From the NCBI RefSeq assembly GCF_019669085.1, contig NZ_AP024401.1, forward strand, positions 1 to 64,000: 64,000 bases of DNA. Reading direction: 5' to 3'. A program made the translations under genes and the position numbers. Under the pieces are notes generated by a model. It did no database searches. It saw only the letters and a list, made by a program, of their open reading frames with translations, and was not told where the DNA came from. The stretch comes from Borrelia sp. HM. Lineage in GTDB: Bacteria; Spirochaetota; Spirochaetia; Borreliales; Borreliaceae. Shown in pieces: positions 7,905 through 16,923 of the stretch (positions within the stretch are counted from its first letter, which is position 1; the number at the start of each line of letters is the position of its first letter).

Positions 7905-8612
7905 TTACTTCTTAGCAGCTCCAGATTCATTTGTTTCTGATACTGACATATCTCCTTGATTAACTGATGCTAATGCTTCATTTATCTCTTTTAAACCACC
8001 ATCAACAGTCTTTCCAGTAGCAAACAATTCACCACCCGCTCCACTAGCAGCAGAAGTCCTTTGAGTATTACCATCGTCTGCCCCCCTTTTATCTGTACCA
8101 GCTTCAGGATTCCCTTCTTTGAGCTCTACTGCCTCTACAATAATCTTAATTCCCTTTATTAATTTATCAACCTCTCCAATAGCACCACCACCATTAGAAT
8201 CTGGCATATTACCAAGTAATTGAGTACCTTCAGCCCCACTTGCTACTTCTTTAGCGACTTCTGCAATTTTATCTAATGTCTCTTTAATAAACTTATCAAC
8301 AACTTTTTTAACTCTTTCATAATTCCCATTCTTTGATAGTTCATCTTGTAATTTTTGCTTAACTGATCCCATAGTATCAGCAATTTTATTAAAATAATCA
8401 CCAATCTGAGATTTTTTTGTATCAGCTTTAATTCCAAAAACGTCACTAACCATATCTCCCAAATCAGTAAACACTGATAAAAACCCTTTCCCTAAATTTG
8501 CTATTGACTCATAAAAACTACTCTTCTTCTCTAACTAGGCTATCGCTCCACTATTACATCCCATTAGTAACCCTATTACCATCCCTCCTCCTACTATTAT
8601 CCCTCTCCTCAT
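7905..8612 (-). pseudogene. vlp with nonsense codon and internal deletion
   Basis: From the ATG at 8612 the frame reads a signal (MRRGIIVGGGMVIGLLMGC), NSGAIA, and then TAG at 8535-8537 where related copies have GAG (IAELEKK). After the stop the same frame continues as LEKKSSFYESIANLGKGF and FTDLGDMVSDVFGIKADTKKSQIGDYF to a normal stop at 7905. The unit has only 236 codons. The segment that in other copies runs from the Ala-rich KAVGAVTG region through IALRAMAK to the first part of the tail is missing. The text jumps from ELFATG to TVDGGLKEINEALASV. It could still donate sequence. The ATG has AAGGAGGAAG before it. Confidence 0.87.
8550..8588 (-). repeat. conserved signal-peptide block, third copy
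   Basis: Matches the block at 4941-4980 with a few substitutions, and lies in the pseudogene leader. Confidence 0.7.
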
Positions 8613-8825
8613 CTTCCTCCTTCTTTTTTTTTTAAATATTGAATAAAAAATAAAAAAACGATGGAAGAATATACTAAGTTACTGTTGATTAACTTTATTT
8701 TTCCCTGTTAGTTAATAATTCACTAAACAAAATTGGTCTTATAACAAACTACTTAATTCTACTGAAATCTTACTTTATAAACCTTTATCAGATATTTGTA
8801 GAACCACATTCAAGTCACTAACATG
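8613..8825. other. vlp intergenic region, no gene seen
   Basis: This gap lies between two vlp units. It starts with a short C/T tract and ribosome binding site for the pseudogene and then holds AT-rich sequence. I find no clear promoter, no RNA gene and no vlp similarity. Confidence 0.5.
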
Positions 8826-8871
8826 AAAAAAAAGGAAAACAACTCTTATTACAAGAGATATGTTTTCCTTT
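8826..8871 (-). terminator. vlp terminator
   Basis: AAAGGAAAACA at 8831-8841 pairs with TGTTTTCCTTT at 8861-8871, with an inner CTCTT/AAGAG stem. A run of T on the minus strand follows. It lies 40 bases past the stop at 8912. Confidence 0.78.
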
Positions 8872-8911
8872 AACAACTTTATTATTTAGTTTACTTAATT
8901 CTTCTTGTTAT

Positions 8912-9934
8912 TTATTTAGCAGCATGCCCAGCTTCAACAGCTACAGGAGTTGTTTCAGGATTAATCTTCATTGCTTCTTTTACTTTTTTAAGTTCATCAT
9001 CAATTGTCTTTCTTATTGCTATTGTAAGTGCATTTAAAGCCTTAGTAACTGCACTTACTGCTACTCCCTTAACTGCAGCAGAAATATCCTGACTACTACC
9101 ATTAGCAAACTTACCATTCTTAGCCATTGCTCGAAGTGCTATCCCTCCTGCTATTACTGCATCTTTTTTACCATCACCAGAACTACCATTTCCCGCATTG
9201 TGTTTAGCTAACGTAGCAGCCTCACCACTTTCACCTTTAGCAATAGCTTGTAATATAGCAGCAATGCCACTTACTGCCCCAACTGCTTTTGCTGCATCAG
9301 TTGCTGCTGTTTTTTCATTAGATCCAGCATTGTTATTAGCAAATAGTATTCCTGCATCATTAGCAGTCCTTGGGCCAGTACCACTTGAAGCCTTGTTAGT
9401 ATCACCATCTCCAGCATTACCCTCATTTTTAAGAACTACATCTACTATACCTTTCATTCCATTTATTAAATTCTCAACATCACCTTTAGCACCTGCTTTA
9501 GTACCAGTATCAGCAACATTACCAATTAGGTCTTTAGCATCTGCATCACCAATAGCTTCACTAACGGTATTTGCTCCTTTAATTATTTCTTCAAGTTTCC
9601 CATTTAAAATTTTTACAGCCCCATCAGTAGCCTCTGCATTAGGATTCCCTTCTTTTCTCATGTTCTCAACCATTGTATTAAGCTTGTCCCTAGTCCCTTC
9701 TACAGTTTTTTTTACTTTCTTAAAGTACTCCCCAACTTGAGACTTTTTAGTCTCAGCATTAAACCCTAATACATCACCAACCATCTCTCCAAAAGATGTA
9801 AACACATTTAAAAATTCATTCCCTAAACTTACTACAGACTTTAAAAATACTTTTTGTGGATCTTCTCCTCCATTATTACATCCCATCAGTAACCCTATTA
9901 CCATCCCTCCTATTATTATCCCTCTTCTTCTCAT
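8912..9934 (-). CDS. variable large protein (Vlp), full length with lipoprotein signal
   Basis: Vlp family surface lipoprotein, 340 residues. The signal MRRRGIIIGGMVIGLLMGC ends in a lipobox. The mature start [22 protein letters not shown] matches the vlp at 5358, and the two share their 3' ends almost exactly ([23 protein letters not shown]). The central third differs. This copy has the compact 5' layout: AAGGAGGGAG, then ATG, then the signal peptide with no extra purine-coded residues, which probably shows the ancestral start. Upstream, TATAAAT at about 9965-9971 (minus strand) might be a -10, but I see no good -35. It is the innermost intact vlp and lies next to the vlp scar at the GH3 gene. 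Confidence 0.88.
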   Translation of the reverse strand: MRRRGIIIGGMVIGLLMGCNNGGEDPQKVFLKSVVSLGNEFLNVFTSFGEMVGDVLGFNAETKKSQVGEYFKKVKKTVEGTRDKLNTMVENMRKEGNPNAEATDGAVKILNGKLEEIIKGANTVSEAIGDADAKDLIGNVADTGTKAGAKGDVENLINGMKGIVDVVLKNEGNAGDGDTNKASSGTGPRTANDAGILFANNNAGSNEKTAATDAAKAVGAVSGIAAILQAIAKGESGEAATLAKHNAGNGSSGDGKKDAVIAGGIALRAMAKNGKFANGSSQDISAAVKGVAVSAVTKALNALTIAIRKTIDDELKKVKEAMKINPETTPVAVEAGHAAK

Positions 9935-9957
9935 CTCTCCCTCCTTCTTTTTTTTTA
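9920..9957. repeat. short homopurine tract at a vlp start
   Basis: A short version of the C/T tract (about 35 bases) over the ribosome binding site and start of the vlp at 8912. Compare the 80-110 base tracts of the other copies. Confidence 0.6.
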
Positions 9958-10096
9958 CTTAATTTATAGGTGTGGGGTAGTAAAAAATTAAAAAATTTTG
10001 AATTCATTCAGATAAAAATAAAAGCTAAGAACATTAGATTCCTAACTTAATTTCTATCTATTCTATCTCTATTGACTTTATTTTATTCAGTCACTT

Positions 10097-10356
10097 ACTA
10101 CTGCTTCCAACTCTTCTGATGCTTTTCCAAGTTTCTCACCTAGACCACCTAAAATAGTTTCCTAAATCACTCTTTTTTATATCTGTAATTACCTTTAAGC
10201 TTAATGTATCCGCTACCACCATCAGCTACATTAGCAATTAGCTTACGTACCAATAGGTTTACTAGCGTCTTATATCATTTTATGACTAAATATATTATCA
10301 ATTGGTTTTTTACTGAAATTTTAGATAAAACATTATAGACAGTCTTAAAGACTCAT
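10097..10356 (-). pseudogene. mosaic vlp remnant at the GH3 boundary
   Basis: Two short vlp fragments lie head to tail. Minus-strand 10212-10097 reads DTLSLKVITDIKKSDLGNYF, then after a frame change LGEKLGKASEELEAVV; this matches the AFYSF/SDTLG subtype. Minus-strand 10356-10213 begins KNESLRLS (compare KNESLGSL of the vlp at 2751) and ends KLIANVADGGS (compare LIGNVADTG of the vlp at 8912), with stops between. The join of two subtypes at 10212/10213 points to recombination followed by decay. Confidence 0.75.
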
Positions 10357-11414
10357 TTTTTTATATCAAGTCCTTCAAAGCCTTCTGGAATAAGCACAAT
10401 ATCAATACCTGAATTTAATGATTTCATTACTGCATTCTTTAGATTAAAATTATTTAAAATTGCACCCATATCATATGCATCTGTCATTATAATATTAACA
10501 TTGTTTAAATTATACCTTATAATATCTACAATATCTTTTGACATACTACTTATATCACTAGAAATCGAAGGAATAATTACATGACCAATCATAATAAATC
10601 TTGCTTTTTTAGCAAAAAGAAATGGCACAAAATTATTTAACATCAAAAAATTTTTACTATATGGCAACAAAGCTAATTCTTTATGAGTATCTACTTTAGT
10701 ACCTCCAAGTCCAGGAAAATGTTTAACTACAGCAAAAACACCTTCCTTTTGTATTCCATCAATAAATGCTTCGACCATAAGACCAATATTATAATATGAA
10801 GCTCCAAAAGTCCTACTACCCAAAGGACTACGATTATCCAATTTAGCATCTGCTACAGGTGCCATATTTAAATTAATACCAAGACGTCTAAGTTGTTTGC
10901 CAATAATCTCGCCAATCTTATATGCAATATGAATATCTCCAGTACTACCAATAGATTCCATAGAAGGAAAATTATAAACTCCTAATTTCTTATTCTCACT
11001 TACTCTACTAACTATCCCCCCTTCTTCATCAACAGCAATAAAAAGATCATCACCAAGATATTTCTTTAATCCTTCTATTAAATCTTTGGTTTGTTGAGGT
11101 TCTTTAAAATTTTCACTAAATAAAATAATTCCAACTGGATTTATCTCTCTTATTTTTTCAAGCTTATCTATACTAAGTGTTTGTACAATATTAGGATTAG
11201 CAACATTTCTAATGCCAATAAATAAAAAACGTTCCCTTAAAATTTTATTAAAGTCAACTATCCCCAAAAATTCATCGATATCTACAAGATCAGACTTATC
11301 ATTTTCAAAATAATCATATTCTATTTCAGGAATGGCTCCTAGCAAAGTTATACTAGCAAATAAAAATCTAAGTAACATAAGTCTAAACATCACATTTAAC
11401 TTCAATAAAAACAT
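10353..11414 (-). CDS. GH3 family beta-N-acetylhexosaminidase-like protein (BB0002 homologue)
   Basis: Glycoside hydrolase family 3 protein related to NagZ, which removes N-acetylglucosamine from muropeptides. It has 353 residues with a hydrophobic leader (start at 11414 or at ATG 11390), so it is probably exported. Family motifs are in order: FIAVDEEGGIVSRV, KHFPGLGGTKVDTHKELALLP and MTDAYDMGAI. The Asp-x-His dyad (DTH) and the nucleophile Asp (MTDAYD) are retained. The usual His of the PGHG motif is Leu. The C-terminus ends EGLDIKK at a stop codon lying inside vlp-like sequence, where NagZ-type proteins normally run on for a few tens of residues. The end may thus have been cut by the vlp junction. 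The gene is monocistronic and divergent from the phosphomutase gene. Confidence 0.82.
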   Translation of the reverse strand: MFLLKLNVMFRLMLLRFLFASITLLGAIPEIEYDYFENDKSDLVDIDEFLGIVDFNKILRERFLFIGIRNVANPNIVQTLSIDKLEKIREINPVGIILFSENFKEPQQTKDLIEGLKKYLGDDLFIAVDEEGGIVSRVSENKKLGVYNFPSMESIGSTGDIHIAYKIGEIIGKQLRRLGINLNMAPVADAKLDNRSPLGSRTFGASYYNIGLMVEAFIDGIQKEGVFAVVKHFPGLGGTKVDTHKELALLPYSKNFLMLNNFVPFLFAKKARFIMIGHVIIPSISSDISSMSKDIVDIIRYNLNNVNIIMTDAYDMGAILNNFNLKNAVMKSLNSGIDIVLIPEGFEGLDIKK

Positions 11415-11848
11415 ACAAAATTATATCTACTTTTAACATATTATAAATATTGCAATTAAGCAAAACCTCATCTACACTATATTTATCCTAATATTAAACA
11501 TTATACAATTTCTTGGAAAAATAAGCTAAAAGTTAAATAACCATAAAATATAATATTTTGATAAACTACAACACTTACTATTTACTTTGTATGCAAATAA
11601 AATTCCTTTTAAGACATATTAAATACTAGATAATAATTTATAAAAGAATTATTAAGACTAACTTAAATAAAATAATTCAAGATTTTATGCCCAGACTCTT
11701 TAAATTTAATGATTTTGATCATTATGAGATCCAAATGTAAGTTTTACAATCCACAAGGTAAATAATAATTGATATAGTATAATTGTTACTAAACATAAAT
11801 ACAAGTATTAAAGAAAATATACATATATATATTAATTAAGAGGGAAAC
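11415..11848. other. divergent intergenic region
   Basis: This is 434 bases between two divergent genes. TATAAT at 11778-11783 may be the -10 of the phosphomutase gene, 66 bases before its ATG, but its -35 is poor. An isolated 17-codon frame at 11687-11740 (MPRLFKFNDFDHYEIQM) has an amino-acid-like composition and could be the stub of a lost gene. I see no RNA gene. Confidence 0.4.
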
Positions 11849-13633
11849 ATGCTACAACACTATACATTAAACATGACCAATCTAAATCAAGCTATTAAAG
11901 AAATGATACTTTCTCCTTCAGGATTTAGAAAAATATTTGCAAAATCAAAAGATGAAAATTCAAATGATTCTGAAATAAATGATGACGATAAAATATTAGT
12001 GTCGCTTATAACCTTCACAATATCAAATTACTTCGAGGATAATCCAAAAAAATATATCAATATAGGACTAGATTCAAGAGCAACTGGAAATATCATCTCA
12101 GAAATAACACTCAAGACCCTAATACTTAACAACGATAATGTTAATTTCTTGGGAATACTTCCAATACCAGAAATATTAGCCTACACAAAAGCAAATCAAA
12201 ATTCAAAAGGATTCATATATATCTCAGCTAGTCATAACCCCAAGGGGTATAACGGAATTAAAACTGGCTTAAACGATGGGGGTGTGTTAAATTCAAAGAA
12301 AATAAAAACAATCATCAGTCAACTTCAATCTAACATTAACAATGAAAATTTAATAAAAACCCTAATAAAAAATCTACAAAATTTCAATTCAAACTATATA
12401 CATTTAAGAAAATATGAAAAAATTATCACATCACAAACTAAAAATAAAACGAAATCTTATAATGCATATAAATTACTAATGCAACAACAAACAATATATG
12501 CAACTGAACATATCAGTATATTAAAAAAAAATATAAAAAAAGAACCTATAGGGATCATAGGCGAAATGAATGGTAGTTCTAGAATCAACTCAATTGATAA
12601 AGAAATTATCAAATCTTTAGGAATAAAATTAGAACTTTACAACACTGAAATTGGGATTTTTAAACATGGAATGACTCCTGAAAGAGAATCATTAAATATG
12701 TGCAAAGAACTATTAGAACAAAAATTTAAAAATGACAATTCATTTCAATTGGGATATGTTCCTGACTGTGACGGAGACAGGGGTAATTTAGTAGTAATTC
12801 AAAAAAATGGATTAGCAAGCATTATTGAATCACAAAAAATATTTTCACTATCATTACTATCAGAGCTTAGCTATCAGTATTATAATGGTATTAAAAACAA
12901 TTTGGCAGTTGTAATTAATGATGCAACTTCATTAAATATAGAAAAAATAGCAACTATATTTAATACAAAAGTTTACAGAGTTGAGGTTGGCGAAGCCAAT
13001 TTAATAGAAATGGCTGATCTATTACGAAACAAAGGACTAATAGTAAAAATTTTTGGAGAAGGATCAAATGGCGGAAATATTATATACCCTGCAAGAGTAA
13101 GAGATCCTTTAACAACTGTTTTTAGCATAATAAAATTGCTTAAAATAAAACAACTTTATAAAATATGGTGTACACTATCTCATAACACATATAATGAAGA
13201 CTATACCCTTAATGATATATTAAATACAATTAATTTTTATTGCAATGTAGAAGTATCATCAGAACAAGCTATGCTCAAAATAAACGTAAAAAATCAAGAA
13301 ATACTAAAATCTAATTACGAAAAATTATTAAGAAAAGAACTCAAACATAATAACAATATATTTTTACAACAATTATCAATACACAGTTATGAAATTATCA
13401 ACTATGAAGGCATTACACAAAACAACATTAGAACCGGAGATTCTTCAGGAGGTCTTAAAGTTTTACTTAAAAATCAAACAAATGATATAGTTGCAAGCTT
13501 ATGGATGCGAGGTTCAAAAACAGAACCAATATTTAGAGTATTAAGCGAAGTTACATACGAGCATAAAAACTTACTAACTTCACTTTTAAAGTTTAATAAA
13601 AACTTAATACAAGCAGCTAACTCTCTCACTTAA
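11849..13633 (+). CDS. phosphohexomutase (phosphoglucomutase/phosphomannomutase family)
   Basis: Interconverts hexose 1- and 6-phosphates; the cytosolic alpha-D-phosphohexomutase fold is clear and the length (594 residues) fits the long form. Motifs in order: SASHNPKGYNG with the phosphoserine, PDCDGDRG for the metal ion, GEGSNGGN for sugar binding, and RGSKTEPIFRV for phosphate binding. In the usual motifs the third is GEESGH and the fourth RxSGTEP, so both are somewhat divergent and the exact sugar cannot be told. The homologue in B. burgdorferi is BB0004. AGAGGGAAA precedes the ATG. It converges on trpS across a 77-base gap with a tandem repeat. Confidence 0.85.
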   Translation: MLQHYTLNMTNLNQAIKEMILSPSGFRKIFAKSKDENSNDSEINDDDKILVSLITFTISNYFEDNPKKYINIGLDSRATGNIISEITLKTLILNNDNVNFLGILPIPEILAYTKANQNSKGFIYISASHNPKGYNGIKTGLNDGGVLNSKKIKTIISQLQSNINNENLIKTLIKNLQNFNSNYIHLRKYEKIITSQTKNKTKSYNAYKLLMQQQTIYATEHISILKKNIKKEPIGIIGEMNGSSRINSIDKEIIKSLGIKLELYNTEIGIFKHGMTPERESLNMCKELLEQKFKNDNSFQLGYVPDCDGDRGNLVVIQKNGLASIIESQKIFSLSLLSELSYQYYNGIKNNLAVVINDATSLNIEKIATIFNTKVYRVEVGEANLIEMADLLRNKGLIVKIFGEGSNGGNIIYPARVRDPLTTVFSIIKLLKIKQLYKIWCTLSHNTYNEDYTLNDILNTINFYCNVEVSSEQAMLKINVKNQEILKSNYEKLLRKELKHNNNIFLQQLSIHSYEIINYEGITQNNIRTGDSSGGLKVLLKNQTNDIVASLWMRGSKTEPIFRVLSEVTYEHKNLLTSLLKFNKNLIQAANSLT

Positions 13634-13671
13634 TATTGTAATTATAAATTAGTATTGTAATTATAAATTAG
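13634..13671. repeat. two perfect 19 bp tandem repeats
   Basis: TATTGTAATTATAAATTAG occurs twice with no spacer, starting at the base after the phosphomutase stop codon, in the gap before the trpS 3' end. Confidence 0.9.
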
Positions 13672-13710
13672 TTAAGTTATTTATCATACAACACAAAACA
13701 TATATTGAAA

Positions 13711-14763
13711 TTATTTATCAAAAGCTTTTTCTACACTCATCTTTATTCCATTCCATGTCTTTGATATTCCCATCAAACTTTTAGCTTCCTTGATGACTTT
13801 TAGTGCAACTTTCCTAGTTTTATTTGTACCTTCAAATATTATCTCATCAATATATCCTTTCTTAGATTTAAAAAACTCTCTCCTATCCCTAATTGGTATT
13901 AAAAATTGATTTAAAACTTCAAAAAGCCTCTTTTTCACTTCAACATCTCCAATTGTACCATTTTTATATCTCGTCTTAAGTTCACAAAGCTCTTCATTAT
14001 TATTATTAAAAAAATCATGATAAATAAAAACAGGATTACCATCAACTTTTCCTGGTATATCCGCTCTCACTCTTTTTGGATCTGTAAACATAGACATTAC
14101 CTTTTTGTAAAGTGACCCCTCATCATCACTTAAAAATATAGCATTACCAAGGCTCTTGCTCATCTTAGTCTTACCATAAATTCCCACAAGAGTTTGAGAA
14201 TCTGTAAATAAAGCTTCAGGAATGGGAAAGAAATTTTCTCTATAAAGAGAATTAAACTTTCTTGCAAGTTCTCTTGTAAGTTCAATATGAGCCTCATTAT
14301 CACGTCCAATTGGAACTAAATTGGCCTTTGTCATCAAAATATCTGAGCTCATAAGAATAGGATAACCTAAAAGCCCATAAGGAACTTCAGTCAATCCAGC
14401 AGTAGTACTCATCTCTCTTATACTAGGAATCCTTTGCAATCGATTAACCATAACAATCATTGACAGTATTAAGTTTAATTCTAAAAGCTCAGGTATAGCT
14501 GATTGCAAATAGATATTAACTTTATCAGGATTAATTCCACAAGCTAGATAATCTAAAACCATTTCTCTAACATTAATAGGTATTTCACTAATACTTTTTA
14601 AATCTGACTTCGTAGTAAGAGTATGCAAATCTGCTATAATAATATATGTTTCATATTCTTCCTGATACTTTAATCTATTAACAATAGAACCAACGTAATG
14701 CCCTAAATGAAGAGGTCCCGTAGGTCTATCTCCTGTAAGCATAATTTTATTCTGCAAATTCAA
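13711..14763 (-). CDS. trpS: tryptophanyl-tRNA synthetase
   Basis: Charges tRNA-Trp with tryptophan in the cytosol. Class I synthetase of 350 residues, a normal length for bacterial TrpS. The ATP-binding HIGH motif reads PLHLGHYVG (residues 17-25), and KMSKS is exact at residues 200-204, followed by LGN. The conserved tRNA/dimer region and a short anticodon-binding C-terminus are present. The start codon overlaps the stop of the upstream AI-2E family gene by four bases (ATGA), so translation is probably coupled. Confidence 0.95.
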   Translation of the reverse strand: MNLQNKIMLTGDRPTGPLHLGHYVGSIVNRLKYQEEYETYIIIADLHTLTTKSDLKSISEIPINVREMVLDYLACGINPDKVNIYLQSAIPELLELNLILSMIVMVNRLQRIPSIREMSTTAGLTEVPYGLLGYPILMSSDILMTKANLVPIGRDNEAHIELTRELARKFNSLYRENFFPIPEALFTDSQTLVGIYGKTKMSKSLGNAIFLSDDEGSLYKKVMSMFTDPKRVRADIPGKVDGNPVFIYHDFFNNNNEELCELKTRYKNGTIGDVEVKKRLFEVLNQFLIPIRDRREFFKSKKGYIDEIIFEGTNKTRKVALKVIKEAKSLMGISKTWNGIKMSVEKAFDK

Positions 14764-15842
14764 CTCTCCTTATTACTTATATCATCAATACTTAATACCT
14801 TCGAACCACTTAAAAATACAGACAGAGGTTTTAAATATGATATATTATCTACTATTACCTTTACAATAACAGTGAAAGGATAAGCTATTAAAAGGCCAAC
14901 AACACCCCACAGCCATCCCCAAAAGAAAAGAAAACAAAGCAATAAAAAAGGAGAAAGATCAAGTCTGTGTCCTTGCATCTTTGGCTCAAGAATATTGCCA
15001 ATTAACATTTGAACAGAAGTATTATATATGAATATATAAAGCACTAAATTTAAATTAGGATAAAACTGTACCAAAGCAGCCATTACAATAAAAAAAACAG
15101 CTAAAATTGATCCTATACTTGGAATAAAATTAAATACAAATGTTAATACTGCCCACACAAGAGGAAAATCTTGTCCAAATAAGGTCAATCCTATAAATAC
15201 TAAAAACCCTGTAAGACAACTAACAAAAACCTTTATACCTAAATATTTACTAATTTGATTATTTATTGTATCTAAAGCTTCAATAAACATACTAGCAACG
15301 GATTGCTTAAAAGCATTCTTAACCTTTATATCAAAAATATGTATTTCTGATAGTAGAAAATACAATAACAAAAATAATACTACCAAGCTGCTTGCAAAAC
15401 CAATAATTTCATTAGATATCCGTGTCAAAAAAGGATAAATATATCCAGAAAAATCTATATTGTTAATAATAGCACTGCTATCTAAACTATATTTATTCAA
15501 AATATCTACTATAATAAAAATCAATTGCTTCTGATAATACGGCAATTGCTTTAATAAAATAGTTACACTGTAGTAAACAAAATTAAAAACCAAATACGAA
15601 AAAGAAAAAAGAAAAAAGAAAATTATAAAAACTATTAAAACTCTTGGGATTCTTAATTTCTTAAGAAAAGTATAAATAGGATACACTAAAAATCCAAGAA
15701 CCACTGCGATAGCTAAAGGCTTAAAAATAGCCTGTGCTATTTTTAAAATAGTAATTAACATTACTATTAAAGCTAAAATATAAAAAATAGACTGAAATTT
15801 AACAAACTGTAACCTATCTGTTGGTTTTAGTTCTAAAGCCAT
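14760..15842 (-). CDS. AI-2E family (PerM-like) membrane permease
   Basis: Polytopic inner-membrane protein of the PerM/YdiK/AI-2E exporter family; substrate unknown. It has about 360 residues with seven or eight hydrophobic segments, including a pair near the N-terminus, a central GYIYPFLTRISNEI linker, and a C-terminal region with NFIPSIGSILAVFF and LEPKMQGHRLDLSPFLLL that are typical of the family. The frame stays open to 15884, but I choose the ATG at 15842 because AAGGGGGC stands just before it and the family starts with a short cytosolic tail. It is upstream of and coupled to trpS. The family name does not prove autoinducer transport. Confidence 0.85.
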   Translation of the reverse strand: MALELKPTDRLQFVKFQSIFYILALIVMLITILKIAQAIFKPLAIAVVLGFLVYPIYTFLKKLRIPRVLIVFIIFFFLFSFSYLVFNFVYYSVTILLKQLPYYQKQLIFIIVDILNKYSLDSSAIINNIDFSGYIYPFLTRISNEIIGFASSLVVLFLLLYFLLSEIHIFDIKVKNAFKQSVASMFIEALDTINNQISKYLGIKVFVSCLTGFLVFIGLTLFGQDFPLVWAVLTFVFNFIPSIGSILAVFFIVMAALVQFYPNLNLVLYIFIYNTSVQMLIGNILEPKMQGHRLDLSPFLLLCFLFFWGWLWGVVGLLIAYPFTVIVKVIVDNISYLKPLSVFLSGSKVLSIDDISNKES

Positions 15843-15948
15843 TTCTATTGCCCCCTTAATATGTTTAGTTATTCTGAAAAACACTAAAATTAGAATTAAT
15901 ACTCAATTAATACTCATTTTAGAAAATTTGTCAAAATCTAAAATCAAT

Positions 15949-16806
15949 TCATATGTTTAAATAAATTTTTTCCATTATCCAATTATATAGTTTAGTTCCC
16001 TTACTATAATTGGCTTCAGCTAAATCACCAACTCTTTTCTCTTTAACAAGTTTTTTAGCATTTTTATCATTATCATAATAAACCGTCATTGTATTTCTGT
16101 AATGATTTAAATTGTTATTTAAAATTTCAAAAGCTGGAATATCATTAAAACCATCTGCAATATAAAACATATTCTCAAAAGGAATTTCTCTTCTATGCCT
16201 TGGAATCCTTTGATTAATTTTATCATAAGAGCCTTTATTGAGTTCAAAAATTACTCGAGTTTTTATTGTATGATCTACAAAATAACATACACTACTTAAA
16301 ATATTATTTTCTGAGAATTTATTATCTAAACCCTGATAAAAAGGCATAAGATATGTATCTATAAATTCACAAGCCCAAACCTTAGTAATATAAGGAGCAA
16401 TACTACTTCCCAAAATCATCTGCCTAAAACCACTTGATACTATATAAATATTGATTACAATATCGGATTCCTTTAAACTCCTATTTATTTCACTTATTTC
16501 TTTAAACAACTCAATTACACCTTCAAAAAACCTTAATTTTGAACCCAACTTAAATAATATTTTATTATTTAAACCTTTAAAAATACCTTCTTTGACATAC
16601 GTTAAAAAATGTGACAAATATATCATCTCATTAGTAATGATATTACAATGATTTTTATCATAAGTAACAGATAAATTTTCAACCTCATTCCAAAACAGGG
16701 AAGCATCAACATCATATTCATCAAAAAGTACTTGTTGCATATTACCATGAATCAAAGTATCATCAAAATCAAATATAAAAGCTATTATTTTTTCTTTTTT
16801 GTTCAT
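15949..16806 (-). CDS. HAD superfamily phosphatase-like protein (BB0007 homologue)
   Basis: Haloacid dehalogenase-type hydrolase of unknown substrate, 285 residues. Motif I is IFDFDDTL (nucleophile Asp and general acid Asp), motif II is YIVSSGF, and the metal-binding motif IV is IADGFNDIPAF. A cap-like insert lies between motifs I and II. The DFDDT and DGxND pattern resembles phosphoserine-phosphatase-type enzymes, yet the protein is longer. The start is set at the ATG at 16806 (a TTG lies two codons earlier). It is divergent from cdaA with a 117-base gap that must hold both promoters. Confidence 0.75.
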   Translation of the reverse strand: MNKKEKIIAFIFDFDDTLIHGNMQQVLFDEYDVDASLFWNEVENLSVTYDKNHCNIITNEMIYLSHFLTYVKEGIFKGLNNKILFKLGSKLRFFEGVIELFKEISEINRSLKESDIVINIYIVSSGFRQMILGSSIAPYITKVWACEFIDTYLMPFYQGLDNKFSENNILSSVCYFVDHTIKTRVIFELNKGSYDKINQRIPRHRREIPFENMFYIADGFNDIPAFEILNNNLNHYRNTMTVYYDNDKNAKKLVKEKRVGDLAEANYSKGTKLYNWIMEKIYLNI

Positions 16807-16923
16807 AAACAAAAAATCAATTCAAATTAAGATTAACTTATATTAAAATATATATATAACTAGAAATATATTCAATATATTGCATATAGTAAGGAAAATG
16901 TATATAAAATAAATTAAATAAAA

